Position numbers and translations under genes: made by a program. This document shows positions 1-8,372 of a stretch of DNA of 14,367 nucleotides, in pieces. Below the pieces are notes generated by a model, which worked only from the letters and a program-made list of their open reading frames with translations, had not been told where the DNA came from and did no database searches. Positions within the stretch are counted from its first letter, which is position 1. Every line of letters begins with the position of its first letter. This stretch comes from an uncultured Clostridium sp. (GTDB lineage Bacteria; Bacillota_A; Clostridia; Lachnospirales; Lachnospiraceae). Location of the stretch: assembly GCA_945836785.1 (NCBI GenBank), contig CAMAMD010000014.1:1-14367 (forward strand), given 5' to 3'.

Positions 1-83
1 ATATAACGTTATCTCCACGTCAACGGTTTAAAGTAATTATAATCCTTTTTTCGGATATGTCAAATATAAATTAAATTTTATTT

Positions 84-311
84 TTAATTCATTTTCATAC
101 CAGAAAGCTGTCTTACCATATCCATATCATCAGCTGTCACTTTCATATTGGTACACAATGTTTTTCCGTTGGAGGTAGTAACATTTACCTCAATGATACT
201 TCCCTCATCAATTGCCTGGGCTGCTGCCCCCAAAAACATCGGTATCTTTGGATGATTACTCTTAAAACGCTCAAGCAGTCCCTTTATTTTCATAAGTGCC
301 ATAGGATTCAT
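84..311 (-). CDS. conserved small protein of unknown function, 75 aa
   Basis: I cannot assign a function. The product is 75 residues, with an amphipathic basic N-terminal helix (about residues 5-20), then a short segment ending in two probable beta strands (IIEVNVTT and LCTNMKVT) and an acidic helical tail. It has no signal peptide, no membrane segment and no metal motif. The gene starts 2 bases after the stop of the upstream HD gene, and its ribosome site (a GGGGGGA run ending about 7 bases before the ATG) lies within the last codons of that gene, so the two are very likely translationally coupled. From memory, similar short proteins of this style occur in Lachnospiraceae genomes; that is recollection, not a search. 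The start is well supported. No clear terminator is visible in the 83 bases downstream. Confidence 0.7.
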   Translation of the reverse strand: MNPMALMKIKGLLERFKSNHPKIPMFLGAAAQAIDEGSIIEVNVTTSNGKTLCTNMKVTADDMDMVRQLSGMKMN

Positions 312-313
312 CT

Positions 314-943
314 TTAATCCCCCCTTGTTGTTTTATCATGCTGGTTTATATCATCTTTTAGTTTTCCGCTCTCTACATTCGGATGAATCATTTCCTCATA
401 GGCGTAATTCCACAAAATCTGTGACCCCATAGGCGTTATCTTATTTCTGTTCAATACCTGACTCAAACGAATGCCACGTTCCTCCCAGCTTTTTCCACCT
501 GTTGCCGCATTCAGCATAAGCGGCTGAATATTATCCATAGCACGTGCAAATCTTGCCTCTGGTGTCTCACATGCTTCAAACTCATCAAATAACGCCCGGA
601 ATTTTTCCTGCTGATCAGCCGGGAGCATCCCATATAATCTGTCAGCCGCAAAATCCTCTCTCTCATGCTGCGTTTTTTTACCTTCCTCATCATATGCATA
701 TGTATCACCCGCATCAATTTCAACAACATCATGCAGTAAAATCATTGTCACTGTTTTAAGGACATCAATAGGTTCATTCGCATATTCACTCAGTAGTATT
801 GCCATGACCGCCATATGCCATGCATGCTCTGCATCATTTTCCTTTCTGATGCCATCTGTCAGATAGGTTTGCCTTGAAATGAACTTCTCCTTATCGAGCT
901 CCCGGCAAAAATCCATCTGTTTTTTTAATCTGTCATTTTCCAT
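314..943 (-). CDS. HD-domain hydrolase, YfbR/HDDC2-like 5'-nucleotidase
   Basis: A 209-residue soluble HD-superfamily metal-dependent phosphohydrolase. Metal-binding residues are visible as H40 (in DAEHAWHMA), H71-D72 (in LLHDVVEID) and D137 (in RAMDNIQP), with E75 following the HD pair. The order and spacing match the YfbR/HDDC2 group, which dephosphorylates deoxyribonucleoside 5'-monophosphates. R24 near the N-terminus may play the phosphate-contact role of the conserved early arginine. The C-terminal 40 residues are polar and probably disordered. The substrate is inferred from the family only. The gene lies 42 bases after the antiporter gene and is tightly coupled to the 75-residue gene downstream. 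An AAAGG ribosome site about 11 bases before the ATG is acceptable though somewhat distant. Confidence 0.82.
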   Translation of the reverse strand: MENDRLKKQMDFCRELDKEKFISRQTYLTDGIRKENDAEHAWHMAVMAILLSEYANEPIDVLKTVTMILLHDVVEIDAGDTYAYDEEGKKTQHEREDFAADRLYGMLPADQQEKFRALFDEFEACETPEARFARAMDNIQPLMLNAATGGKSWEERGIRLSQVLNRNKITPMGSQILWNYAYEEMIHPNVESGKLKDDINQHDKTTRGD

Positions 944-985
944 GTTATTATCTACCTTTTCTCATTTTTCAAACCATTTTTATAA

Positions 986-2161
986 TTATTTTTCGAGCAG
1001 CCGTTTATATAGCGTGTCAACGCAAATTGCACCCAGCGGTGCCGTTATTAAAATAGACAAAACGGCAACAGTTAGAACAATCTGCCCGCAAGCGAATCCC
1101 ATAGAGAGAGGAATTGCACCGATTGCAGCCTGCACAGTTGCTTTCGGCAGATACGCAAGCATGCAGAATACCCGCTCTTTCCATGTCAATTTTGTCTTTA
1201 CAAGGCATAACAGCACTCCAACCATACGAAATACCAGTGCCAGGATAACCAACACAACCGCCATCGCGCCTGCAGCTACTGCATATTTTAAATCTACCGA
1301 TGCACCTACCAGTACAAACAACATAACTTCGGCTCCAACCCAAAGCTTGTTGTATTTGCCTGACAATCTGATTGCCAATATGTCATATTTCTGTTTCACC
1401 ACAATACCAATGCTCATAATCGCAAGAAGCGCTGAAAAAGGTACTATACCCTCCAATTGGTTCTGTGCTTCAATCAACAAAAATGACAAACTCAATATGA
1501 TCAATATCTTAACAGAATCCCGCATATGAAGCTTCTTAAAAAACCATACCAGACACAAACCAACCAGAATACCGGTCAAAATTCCCAATCCTATCGATGC
1601 AGGAATTCGTAAAAAGTCCCCAGCTTTCAAATCTCCTCCGGCTGCCATGCCTGAGAACGCAGTGAACATAACAATAACAAATACGTCATCCACCGACGCA
1701 CCGGCCAGAATCAACTGCGGAATACTATGTTCTTTGCCATAACCCGATTCCATAATTTTTATCATTCTCGGAACGATAACGGCAGGAGAAACCGCAGCCA
1801 TCACACTTCCCATAACGGCTGCCTCAATCACAGTAACGCCCAACAGTGGCGGTGCAAGCAGAATCGTCCCTATAATCTCAAAGCATGCCGGGACAAAGCA
1901 CATCAGCACCGCCGGTCTTCCGACACGTTTCAAATCTGCAATATTAAGCGATAATCCAGCTCTGGTAAGTATAATTACAAGTGCTAGCTGTCTTAAATCT
2001 CCAGAAACTGCCATCAACGAATCATCCAGAAGATTCAACACATGCGGACCGAGTACAATTCCCGTTATAATCATACCCAAAAGACTCGGCAAATGTAATT
2101 TCTGGAATATACCACCAAGGAGCAGTCCGCACAGGAAAATCAACGCAACACTAGTTAACAT
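986..2161 (-). CDS. cation/proton antiporter, CPA (NapA/Kef-like) type
   Basis: An integral membrane protein of 391 residues, hydrophobic throughout, with roughly 11-13 predicted membrane segments and no soluble regulatory domain such as a TrkA-N/RCK module. The ion-binding paired aspartates of the electrogenic CPA2 type are visible as D158-D159 in GASVDDVF, with the discontinuous-helix segment TRAGLSLN near residues 66-73 and a conserved lysine, K340, in LPKATVQAA. These suggest exchange of Na+ or K+ for H+ at the plasma membrane; the ion cannot be read from sequence. I chose the ATG at 2161. The longer frame starts with a GTG at 2170 that sits directly against the GAGG ribosome site and so could not be served by it, whereas the ATG is 9 bases downstream of GAGG. 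It follows glpK by about 23 bases and is likely cotranscribed with it. Confidence 0.85.
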   Translation of the reverse strand: MLTSVALIFLCGLLLGGIFQKLHLPSLLGMIITGIVLGPHVLNLLDDSLMAVSGDLRQLALVIILTRAGLSLNIADLKRVGRPAVLMCFVPACFEIIGTILLAPPLLGVTVIEAAVMGSVMAAVSPAVIVPRMIKIMESGYGKEHSIPQLILAGASVDDVFVIVMFTAFSGMAAGGDLKAGDFLRIPASIGLGILTGILVGLCLVWFFKKLHMRDSVKILIILSLSFLLIEAQNQLEGIVPFSALLAIMSIGIVVKQKYDILAIRLSGKYNKLWVGAEVMLFVLVGASVDLKYAVAAGAMAVVLVILALVFRMVGVLLCLVKTKLTWKERVFCMLAYLPKATVQAAIGAIPLSMGFACGQIVLTVAVLSILITAPLGAICVDTLYKRLLEK

Positions 2162-2184
2162 AATGTCCACCCTCTTTCGTTTAT

Positions 2185-3729
<1,545 letters not shown>

Positions 3730-3748
3730 TTAGTTGCTGTGCATTGTT

Positions 3749-4597
3749 CTATTGCGTACCAAAAATACGCTGATATCCATAGGTCATGTTTTCTTTGTTT
3801 TTCACATTTTTCAAATCATTTTGTTCATATACATCCACATTTGGCACAATCCTTGCAGCCTGTATTCCCGATATAATTCTGTTCTCGCACTCCTCATTTG
3901 CGCAATCACTGCATATACCCTCACAGACCTGATTTGGATTTTCTGAAAGAATAGCATAGAAAACCACACTTTTTGACGGTGACAGCACACCATATTCATT
4001 TGCCGATATTTCATCATGTTCCATAAGCCTTTCACAAGCTGGCTGGCTGTCGCACAATGTTTTTCCGGTTTCCTCATTCATGGCAATATCCGATTTCACC
4101 CGATTCTCCTGATCTGCATTTTTATCTTCCTGTTTATCCGGCTGTCTTTTCTGCCCACGTATATCCTGAAGCAAATCAGGTATAACCGTCACCGGAATCT
4201 CATTACCGATAAATACATACCGTTTCACATATCGCCTGTGAAATTTTGCATATGACGCATTAAACTCCCCATACATCTGAAGCAGAAGTTCAGATGAAAG
4301 GCAATCTATCATATACGCCTCTTCAAGCTGTCCGTTTCTCATATAATGTTCCTGCAACCGATCGATTCCCGCCCCCAGCGTCATGGACACAATCGCTGCC
4401 GGTCCGTCATCAATTGCCTGAATTCCGGTGACTTTCTGATTGATACGATAAGCTGCATATGGTCCCATGCATATTTTCATCTGCTCATAAACCTGAGTAA
4501 GTCTCTCCCGATCTGATTCCGAAAAATGATATTTTAATAGCACGCGATTCATAAACGCTTCACGATTCTGCTGTTCAACCGACATTCTGACTTTCAT
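3749..4597 (-). CDS. protein related to the B12-dependent methionine synthase activation domain, diverged
   Basis: A 282-residue soluble protein. I see the pattern of the short clostridial proteins that resemble the S-adenosylmethionine-binding activation domain of MetH. Residues 65-112 (GPAAIVSMTLGAGIDR, then an amphipathic helix with YMIDCLSSELL) match the helical core. Residues 205-240 match the usual C-terminal block, a PSKSVVF strand followed by four cysteines, C225-x3-C229-x2-C232-x4-C237, and an arginine. In relatives a SPGYGD-type segment precedes LPLSVQPELL; here the matching stretch reads YVFIGNEIPVTVIPDLL, so the usual SAM-contact motif looks lost. A charged linker (about 148-200) is inserted before the cysteine block. 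The cysteines could bind zinc or an iron-sulfur cluster. The start has a GGGGAT site. It lies 19 bases after the hydrolase gene. Family assignment is moderate; function is uncertain. Confidence 0.55.
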   Translation of the reverse strand: MKVRMSVEQQNREAFMNRVLLKYHFSESDRERLTQVYEQMKICMGPYAAYRINQKVTGIQAIDDGPAAIVSMTLGAGIDRLQEHYMRNGQLEEAYMIDCLSSELLLQMYGEFNASYAKFHRRYVKRYVFIGNEIPVTVIPDLLQDIRGQKRQPDKQEDKNADQENRVKSDIAMNEETGKTLCDSQPACERLMEHDEISANEYGVLSPSKSVVFYAILSENPNQVCEGICSDCANEECENRIISGIQAARIVPNVDVYEQNDLKNVKNKENMTYGYQRIFGTQ

Positions 4598-4616
4598 CTG
4601 GCATATCCCCTATTCT

Positions 4617-5555
4617 TTACATTTCACTGGAAATAAAATCACATATATGTTTATATACCCTGTTTTTATTCTTTTCATTCAGGACTTCATGACGCATACC
4701 ATTGACCAATACCGCCTTCACATTTTTATAACCCCGATTTTTCAGAAAGTGAACACTTTTCCCAAAATGCTTTGGGCCTAAATTGCACGGATCCTCCTTA
4801 CCCGATATAAACAAAACCGGAAGTTCGGGCTTTGTCACATGCCATCCCTTCGTGCTATAGGTATGCATCATCAACCGAATCAACTGCACATAACCATCTA
4901 CGGTAAAACAAAAATTACAGTAGGGATCCCGGTTATATTGTTCTACTACTTTCTTGTCCGAACAAATCCATGCATGCAGTATTCCCTCCGACTCAAATCG
5001 TTTTTCATACTGTGAATGAATCACCAGATAATCCAAAGCCCTTGCATGCGTTCTTCCACCCTTTACCCGTTCCATCGCAGTCGCAATCATCAAACCTATA
5101 GCTGCTCCTGCAGGTTTAGAGGGACTTCCGAGAACCACAAGCTTATCGATATCCCCGTCATATTTTTTCAGATAACATCTGACAGCAAGCGAGCCCATGC
5201 TATGTCCCATTAAGATATACGGTAAATTTTTTGAAGCTTTCAATTCTTCTTTCATCATCATGGTAAGCTGATGGATATCCTCCACAAGTGCCTCATAACC
5301 TCCATCATAAAAATACCCCAAATCTGTATCTGACTCAACACTCCTGCCATGTCCTCTATTGTCATGTATCACACACAAATATCCTTTGTGTGCAAGATAC
5401 TCCATAAAATCATAATATCGTTCCTTGTGCTCACACATTCCATGAACCAATTGAACTACACCTATTATATCAGTATCCGGTATCACTGACATACAATCTA
5501 TTTCCAGCTTATCCACATCAGAAAAAAACTTAAATCCTCTATATTCTACTGCCAT
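4617..5555 (-). CDS. alpha/beta hydrolase, monoacylglycerol lipase / lysophospholipase type (serine hydrolase)
   Basis: A 312-residue cytoplasmic serine hydrolase of the S33/monoglyceride-lipase type. The catalytic apparatus is complete: oxyanion-hole motif HGMCEHKERY (from residue 38), DNRGHGRS (65-72), nucleophile S119 in GHSMGS, acid D255 in SGKEDPC and base H289 in GMRHEVLN. Residues about 145-235 form the cap region. There is no signal peptide. The ATG at 5555 is preferred because a GGAGG sits 7 bases upstream; an earlier in-frame ATG at 5591 would add 12 residues that contain that ribosome site. Family members cleave monoacylglycerols or lysolipids; the substrate here is unproven. It lies two genes upstream of glycerol kinase, which would suit use of released glycerol. 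The gap to the HAD gene upstream is 78 bases, with no terminator seen. Confidence 0.88.
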   Translation of the reverse strand: MAVEYRGFKFFSDVDKLEIDCMSVIPDTDIIGVVQLVHGMCEHKERYYDFMEYLAHKGYLCVIHDNRGHGRSVESDTDLGYFYDGGYEALVEDIHQLTMMMKEELKASKNLPYILMGHSMGSLAVRCYLKKYDGDIDKLVVLGSPSKPAGAAIGLMIATAMERVKGGRTHARALDYLVIHSQYEKRFESEGILHAWICSDKKVVEQYNRDPYCNFCFTVDGYVQLIRLMMHTYSTKGWHVTKPELPVLFISGKEDPCNLGPKHFGKSVHFLKNRGYKNVKAVLVNGMRHEVLNEKNKNRVYKHICDFISSEM

Positions 5556-5633
5556 ATCCTTTCCTCCATGTCCTATCCCATATCCCGTCATCGCAAAACA
5601 TGTTCACACAAACAGTCCGCACATACCCAAATA

Positions 5634-6326
5634 TCAAAAATCAAAAGTTTCATTCAACTCCGAATAATCCGTAATTACCGCATGAACAAAATTAAAACCA
5701 TCTATGCTCAGATGTGGATTATCTCCTTTTACTGCCACAATATGTCTGATTCCTGCTGCCTCTGCCGCAGTGATTCCCGTAACAGAATCCTCAAATACCA
5801 GGCATCTCGACGGCTCTTTATTTATAAGCTTACACGCAACCAGATACATATCCGGATACGGTTTTTCCCTGATCCTCTTATCTCCGCACACAATTTTATC
5901 CGGTTCAAACCATTTGTACAGGTTAAATTTTTCAAAATAATACATGACATTGGATAAACTCGCTGTCGTGGCAATCGTCCGGGGTATGTTATACTCTGTC
6001 AGGTAATCAAGAAATTTTGTTAAACCGGGAGCCAATCTCAACCCCGTCTTATCTTCATTGCATAGTCTGCGATAAATTCCCTCTTTTTCTTCGGTGAACT
6101 GCTCTAACATTCCATCCGTTATCTCATATCCCAAAAAATGTTCCAAAATCTGCCTGCCTGATTTACCTGCAATATATCTTTCAATATCTGTTATATCCGG
6201 TCTTACTCCTGTCACTTCCTCCACATAAGATACCCACGCACGGATATGTTTATCCGAATCAAAAAACATCGTTCCGTTAAAATCAAATATAACGCCTATT
6301 ATATCCTCCGGTTTTATATTTCCCAT
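5634..6326 (-). CDS. HAD-superfamily hydrolase, beta-phosphoglucomutase-like, with DxN in motif I
   Basis: A 230-residue HAD phosphatase or phosphomutase-like protein with a helical cap (about 20-95). Motif I is VIFDFNGTM: nucleophile D15 is present, but the second acidic residue (usually D) is N17. Motif II is TIATTAS (118-122), motif III lysine is K155 in REKPYPDMY, and motif IV is VFEDSVTGI (E179, D180), typical of the beta-PGM/phosphatase group. The Asp-to-Asn change removes the usual general acid/base, so either the reaction differs or turnover is slow; the codon is AAC, one change from GAC. The gene starts 3 bases after the stop of nth, so the two are almost surely cotranscribed and coupled. 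Substrate unknown; a sugar phosphate is a family-based guess. Confidence 0.82.
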   Translation of the reverse strand: MGNIKPEDIIGVIFDFNGTMFFDSDKHIRAWVSYVEEVTGVRPDITDIERYIAGKSGRQILEHFLGYEITDGMLEQFTEEKEGIYRRLCNEDKTGLRLAPGLTKFLDYLTEYNIPRTIATTASLSNVMYYFEKFNLYKWFEPDKIVCGDKRIREKPYPDMYLVACKLINKEPSRCLVFEDSVTGITAAEAAGIRHIVAVKGDNPHLSIDGFNFVHAVITDYSELNETFDF

Positions 6327-6329
6327 TTC

Positions 6330-6968
6330 CTACTGCACCCCATTTTTTTTGCAAATGTCCTCCAGACAACATCTGTCGCAATACGGTTTTGTTCTTGCCG
6401 TACATACCTCTCTGCCATGATATACAAGCCGGTGGCAGAAATCACTGCCCTCCTCCGGCGGAACAAGCTTCCAGAGTTCCATCTCCACTTTTTTGGGCTC
6501 TTTTATATTATCCACAAGACCTATACGATTACATAATCTGATGCAATGCGTATCGGTTACAATTGCCGGTTTCCCAAAGACATCTCCCATAATCAGATTC
6601 GCACTTTTTCTTCCAACTCCGGGCAATGCTAAAAGTGCATCAAAATCCTCCGGCACAGTATCGTGATACTTCTCATGCAAAATTTTCATACATGCACTAA
6701 TATCTCTCGCCTTACTCTTTCCCAAACCACATGGTCTCACAATTTCCTCTATGTCCTCAACCGAAGCTTCTGCAAGTGCTGCAACAGTCGGAAATTTTGC
6801 ATAGAGAGACTGCACAACCACATTCACCCTTGCATCCGTACATTGTGCCGCCAATCGAACCTCCACTAAAAGTTTCCAGGCCTCATCATAATCAAGCGTA
6901 CATTCAGCTGCCGGATATTCATGCTTTAATCTTTTTATCACTTCCAGTGTTCTCTGTTTTTTTGTCAT
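6330..6968 (-). CDS. nth: endonuclease III, DNA glycosylase/AP lyase
   Basis: Base-excision repair enzyme that removes oxidised pyrimidines and cuts at abasic sites. From the ATG at 6968 it is 212 residues, the normal length. The helix-hairpin-helix LPGVGRKSAN carries catalytic lysine K121, and D139 in VTDTH is the second catalytic residue; both are one position from E. coli K120 and D138. The 4Fe-4S cysteines are C189, C197, C200 and C206 in the C-terminal loop, with seven residues in the first gap where E. coli has six. The start at 6968 has an AGAGG site 6 bases upstream. A longer frame to 7028 would run through the upstream terminator hairpin and is rejected. It is followed after 3 bases by the HAD gene. 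Confidence 0.95.
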   Translation of the reverse strand: MTKKQRTLEVIKRLKHEYPAAECTLDYDEAWKLLVEVRLAAQCTDARVNVVVQSLYAKFPTVAALAEASVEDIEEIVRPCGLGKSKARDISACMKILHEKYHDTVPEDFDALLALPGVGRKSANLIMGDVFGKPAIVTDTHCIRLCNRIGLVDNIKEPKKVEMELWKLVPPEEGSDFCHRLVYHGREVCTARTKPYCDRCCLEDICKKNGVQ

Positions 6969-6995
6969 CTGTATCCTCTTCCTTCTATGAATATG

Positions 6996-7028
6996 AAAAA
7001 TGCGTTTTCCACAAGCAGAAAAACGCAT
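6996..7028 (-). terminator. intrinsic terminator after the ppGpp-hydrolase-like gene
   Basis: On the minus strand a perfect 9-bp stem (7028-7020 with 7008-7000, sequence ATGCGTTTT/AAAACGCAT) with an 11-base loop is followed by a short T run. It lies between the SAH-type gene and nth, so it should end or reduce leftward transcription before nth. nth would then need readthrough or its own promoter, which I cannot place. Confidence 0.65.
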
Positions 7029-7034
7029 CTATCT

Positions 7035-7466
7035 TTAACCCTGCAAAACCCTTTTTGCCTTGGCATACCGTTCCAAAAGGGCATGATTATAATCCGCATC
7101 ATCCCCAGGCAATCTGGACACATCACTGTTATGCTCAAGATCGGCCAATTTCACGCGTGTCGCAATATCATTTGTCTTGACAATCTCAATATAATCAGCA
7201 TATTCCATATGCACGTCTCTGGTAATACAGAGAAGCGCCTCCAACACCTCATCCGGGAACCCCTCCGCCCGCACATCCTCAATCGTATAGTTTGTATCCT
7301 CAAGCACATCATGCATCAATGCAACACAAATGTCATATTCCGTCTCCATCTGCTCGGCAACATGAAACGGATGAAACACATAGGGAACACCACCCTTGTC
7401 CATCTGTCCGTCATGTGCCTTATAACACAGACGCATCGCTTTTTTTGTTAAATCTGTATACAACAT
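7035..7466 (-). CDS. small HD-domain (p)ppGpp hydrolase-like protein (SAH/MESH1 type)
   Basis: A single-domain relative of the hydrolase half of RelA/SpoT, 143 residues from the ATG at 7466. The stand-alone hydrolase pattern is visible: AHDGQMDKGG then PYVFHP (H32), the metal pair H52-D53 in LMHDVLEDT with E56, and D109 in RVKLADLEHN. No synthetase, TGS or ACT domain follows. Family members remove the 3'-pyrophosphate from (p)ppGpp with Mn2+, or in MESH1 cleave NADPH; which applies here is not known. Two starts are possible. The ATG at 7487 (150 residues) has only a distant weak site, whereas the ATG at 7466 has GAGG 8 bases upstream, so I prefer 7466. A terminator follows the gene. Confidence 0.82.
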   Translation of the reverse strand: MLYTDLTKKAMRLCYKAHDGQMDKGGVPYVFHPFHVAEQMETEYDICVALMHDVLEDTNYTIEDVRAEGFPDEVLEALLCITRDVHMEYADYIEIVKTNDIATRVKLADLEHNSDVSRLPGDDADYNHALLERYAKAKRVLQG

Positions 7467-7546
7467 TTCACTGTCCTCGTATGCCATGTATTAATATATT
7501 TTCCGCAAAAAGCTATACATATATCATAACAGAAACAAGCAGGATT

Positions 7547-7639
7547 TCAACCTTTTTTTATGTCCAGCGTCAGGTCTGAAAAAGCCGGAATCTCTGGCTT
7601 ATGATATCCTGCTTCATAAATTAAATCTCCTTCAAATTG
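7547..7639 (-). pseudogene. possible N-terminal remnant of an ABC transporter ATP-binding protein
   Basis: On the minus strand the frame from about 7639 to the TGA at 7547-7549 reads QFEGDLIYEAGYHKP followed by EIPAFSDLTLDIKKG and then stop. The last part closely fits the start of ABC ATPases, where a first strand is followed by a xLxDLSLxIKKGE segment just before the Walker A loop. The frame is open upstream to a TAA at 7691-7693 but contains no ATG, GTG or TTG. Dropping one T after the last glycine would continue with GEILLVS, as if a frameshift broke the gene. No Walker A follows. This is a pattern match of about 30 residues, so it could be chance. Confidence 0.3.
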
Positions 7640-7650
7640 ACTATAGTCAA
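7637..7650. promoter_or_regulatory. perfect 14-bp palindrome, candidate TetR-family operator
   Basis: TTGACTATAGTCAA is a perfect palindrome about 140 bases upstream of the TetR-family start and about 170 bases upstream of the leftward SAH-type gene. Further TTGAC half-sites lie in the same gap: GTCAA at 7699-7703 and TTGAC at 7725-7729. Length and symmetry suit an operator bound by a dimeric regulator. Assignment to the adjacent TetR protein is by position only. The TTGACT half also resembles a -35 element, but the nearest TATAAT (7667-7672) is 24 bases away, too far for a normal promoter. Confidence 0.4.
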
Positions 7651-7759
7651 ATATATCCTTATCATATATAATAGAAATAAGGCAGTTAATTTACCATGGT
7701 CAATTTTATTTAAATATCATTTATTTGACTTTTTCGTGAAAGATACAGAAAGCTTTATA

Positions 7760-7765
7760 TATAAT
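7760..7765 (+). promoter_or_regulatory. possible -10 element for the TetR-family gene
   Basis: A TATAAT hexamer lies 22 bases before the ATG in an AT-rich run. No good -35 is seen 16-18 bases upstream, and the TTGACT at 7725-7730 is 29 bases away. The assignment is weak. Confidence 0.25.
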
Positions 7766-7787
7766 TTAAACAAAATGGAGCGATAAA

Positions 7788-8330
7788 ATGGATTTGAGAG
7801 TACAAAAAACAAGAAACAGCATATACGAAGCATTTATTGAACTGAGGGCAAAAAAACCGCTTGAAAAAATTACAGTACGTGAATTGACGGATAATGCAAA
7901 GATAAGCAAACAAACCTTTTATCTTCACTACAAGGATATATATGATTTATCCGAACATCTCGAACAGGAGCTGATTGACTCCATGTTAAAGGACATAACA
8001 TTCCCTGAAAATGTCCTTCAGCATGCCGGAGAGATTTCATTACAGCTTTTTTCGCGTATTATTGAACAGGGGCAATTATTTCGGATTATATTCTCCGATT
8101 CCAGAGAAAATGTACTGATGGATAACATTGAAAAAATATTTAAAAGTGTCATGTACCGTCAGCAGCCGGAGTTAAGAGCCGATTTAAAGACCAATATTTA
8201 CATTACGGTTCTTGTCCAGGGATGTTATCACGCCTATCAACAATATTCAACCATCGACCAGGAACGAGTTGTGGAAATATTGAGTGAAATATGTGAAAGT
8301 ATTACAGCCCTTTACCATTCAGACCGGTAA
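7788..8330 (+). CDS. TetR/AcrR-family transcriptional regulator
   Basis: A 180-residue DNA-binding regulator. Residues 5-50 form the TetR domain: helix 1 with TRNSIYEAFIEL, then the helix-turn-helix ITVRELTDNAKISKQTFYLHYKD (28-50), with the typical TFYLHYKD recognition helix. The C-terminal part (about 55-180) is an all-helical ligand or dimer domain of the short type seen in regulators such as DhaS-like proteins; the ligand is unknown. The start is supported by a GGAG 7 bases upstream. The gene stands alone, followed at once by a strong terminator, and no transporter or enzyme gene is beside it on the same strand. It may control itself through the upstream palindrome, or genes that are now lost, since a broken ABC ATPase fragment lies upstream. 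Confidence 0.9.
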   Translation: MDLRVQKTRNSIYEAFIELRAKKPLEKITVRELTDNAKISKQTFYLHYKDIYDLSEHLEQELIDSMLKDITFPENVLQHAGEISLQLFSRIIEQGQLFRIIFSDSRENVLMDNIEKIFKSVMYRQQPELRADLKTNIYITVLVQGCYHAYQQYSTIDQERVVEILSEICESITALYHSDR

Positions 8331-8340
8331 ATTCTGAACA

Positions 8341-8370
8341 AAAAAAATCCGCTGGGGAAAGCGGATTTTT
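8341..8370. terminator. strong intrinsic terminator after the TetR-family gene
   Basis: A 10-bp perfect stem AAAAATCCGC/GCGGATTTTT (8343-8352 with 8361-8370) with an 8-base loop. It has a T run on the plus strand and a longer T run on the minus strand, so it can work both ways. It begins 10 bases after the TetR stop codon and serves that gene. Confidence 0.9.
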
Positions 8371-8372
8371 CT

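Noticed and set aside
1..83. Possible terminator after the leftward run
   Set aside because: Only a 4-bp stem (ATCC/GGAT) around an A-rich loop is seen; too weak to call.
879..1529. Long plus-strand open frame of 216 codons
   Set aside because: It lies antisense to the antiporter gene, has no family pattern and reads as low-complexity Ser/Thr/Asn sequence; a shadow frame.
2162..2170. GTG start for the antiporter
   Set aside because: The GAGG ribosome site abuts this GTG, leaving no spacing; the ATG 9 bases downstream is properly placed.
6969..7028. N-terminal extension of nth by 20 residues
   Set aside because: The extension is made of the terminator hairpin and the nth ribosome site; the start at 6968 gives normal length and catalytic residue numbering.
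7637..7672. TTGACT and TATAAT as a plus-strand promoter
   Set aside because: The spacing is 24 bases, well outside the usual 16-18; the palindrome explanation fits better.
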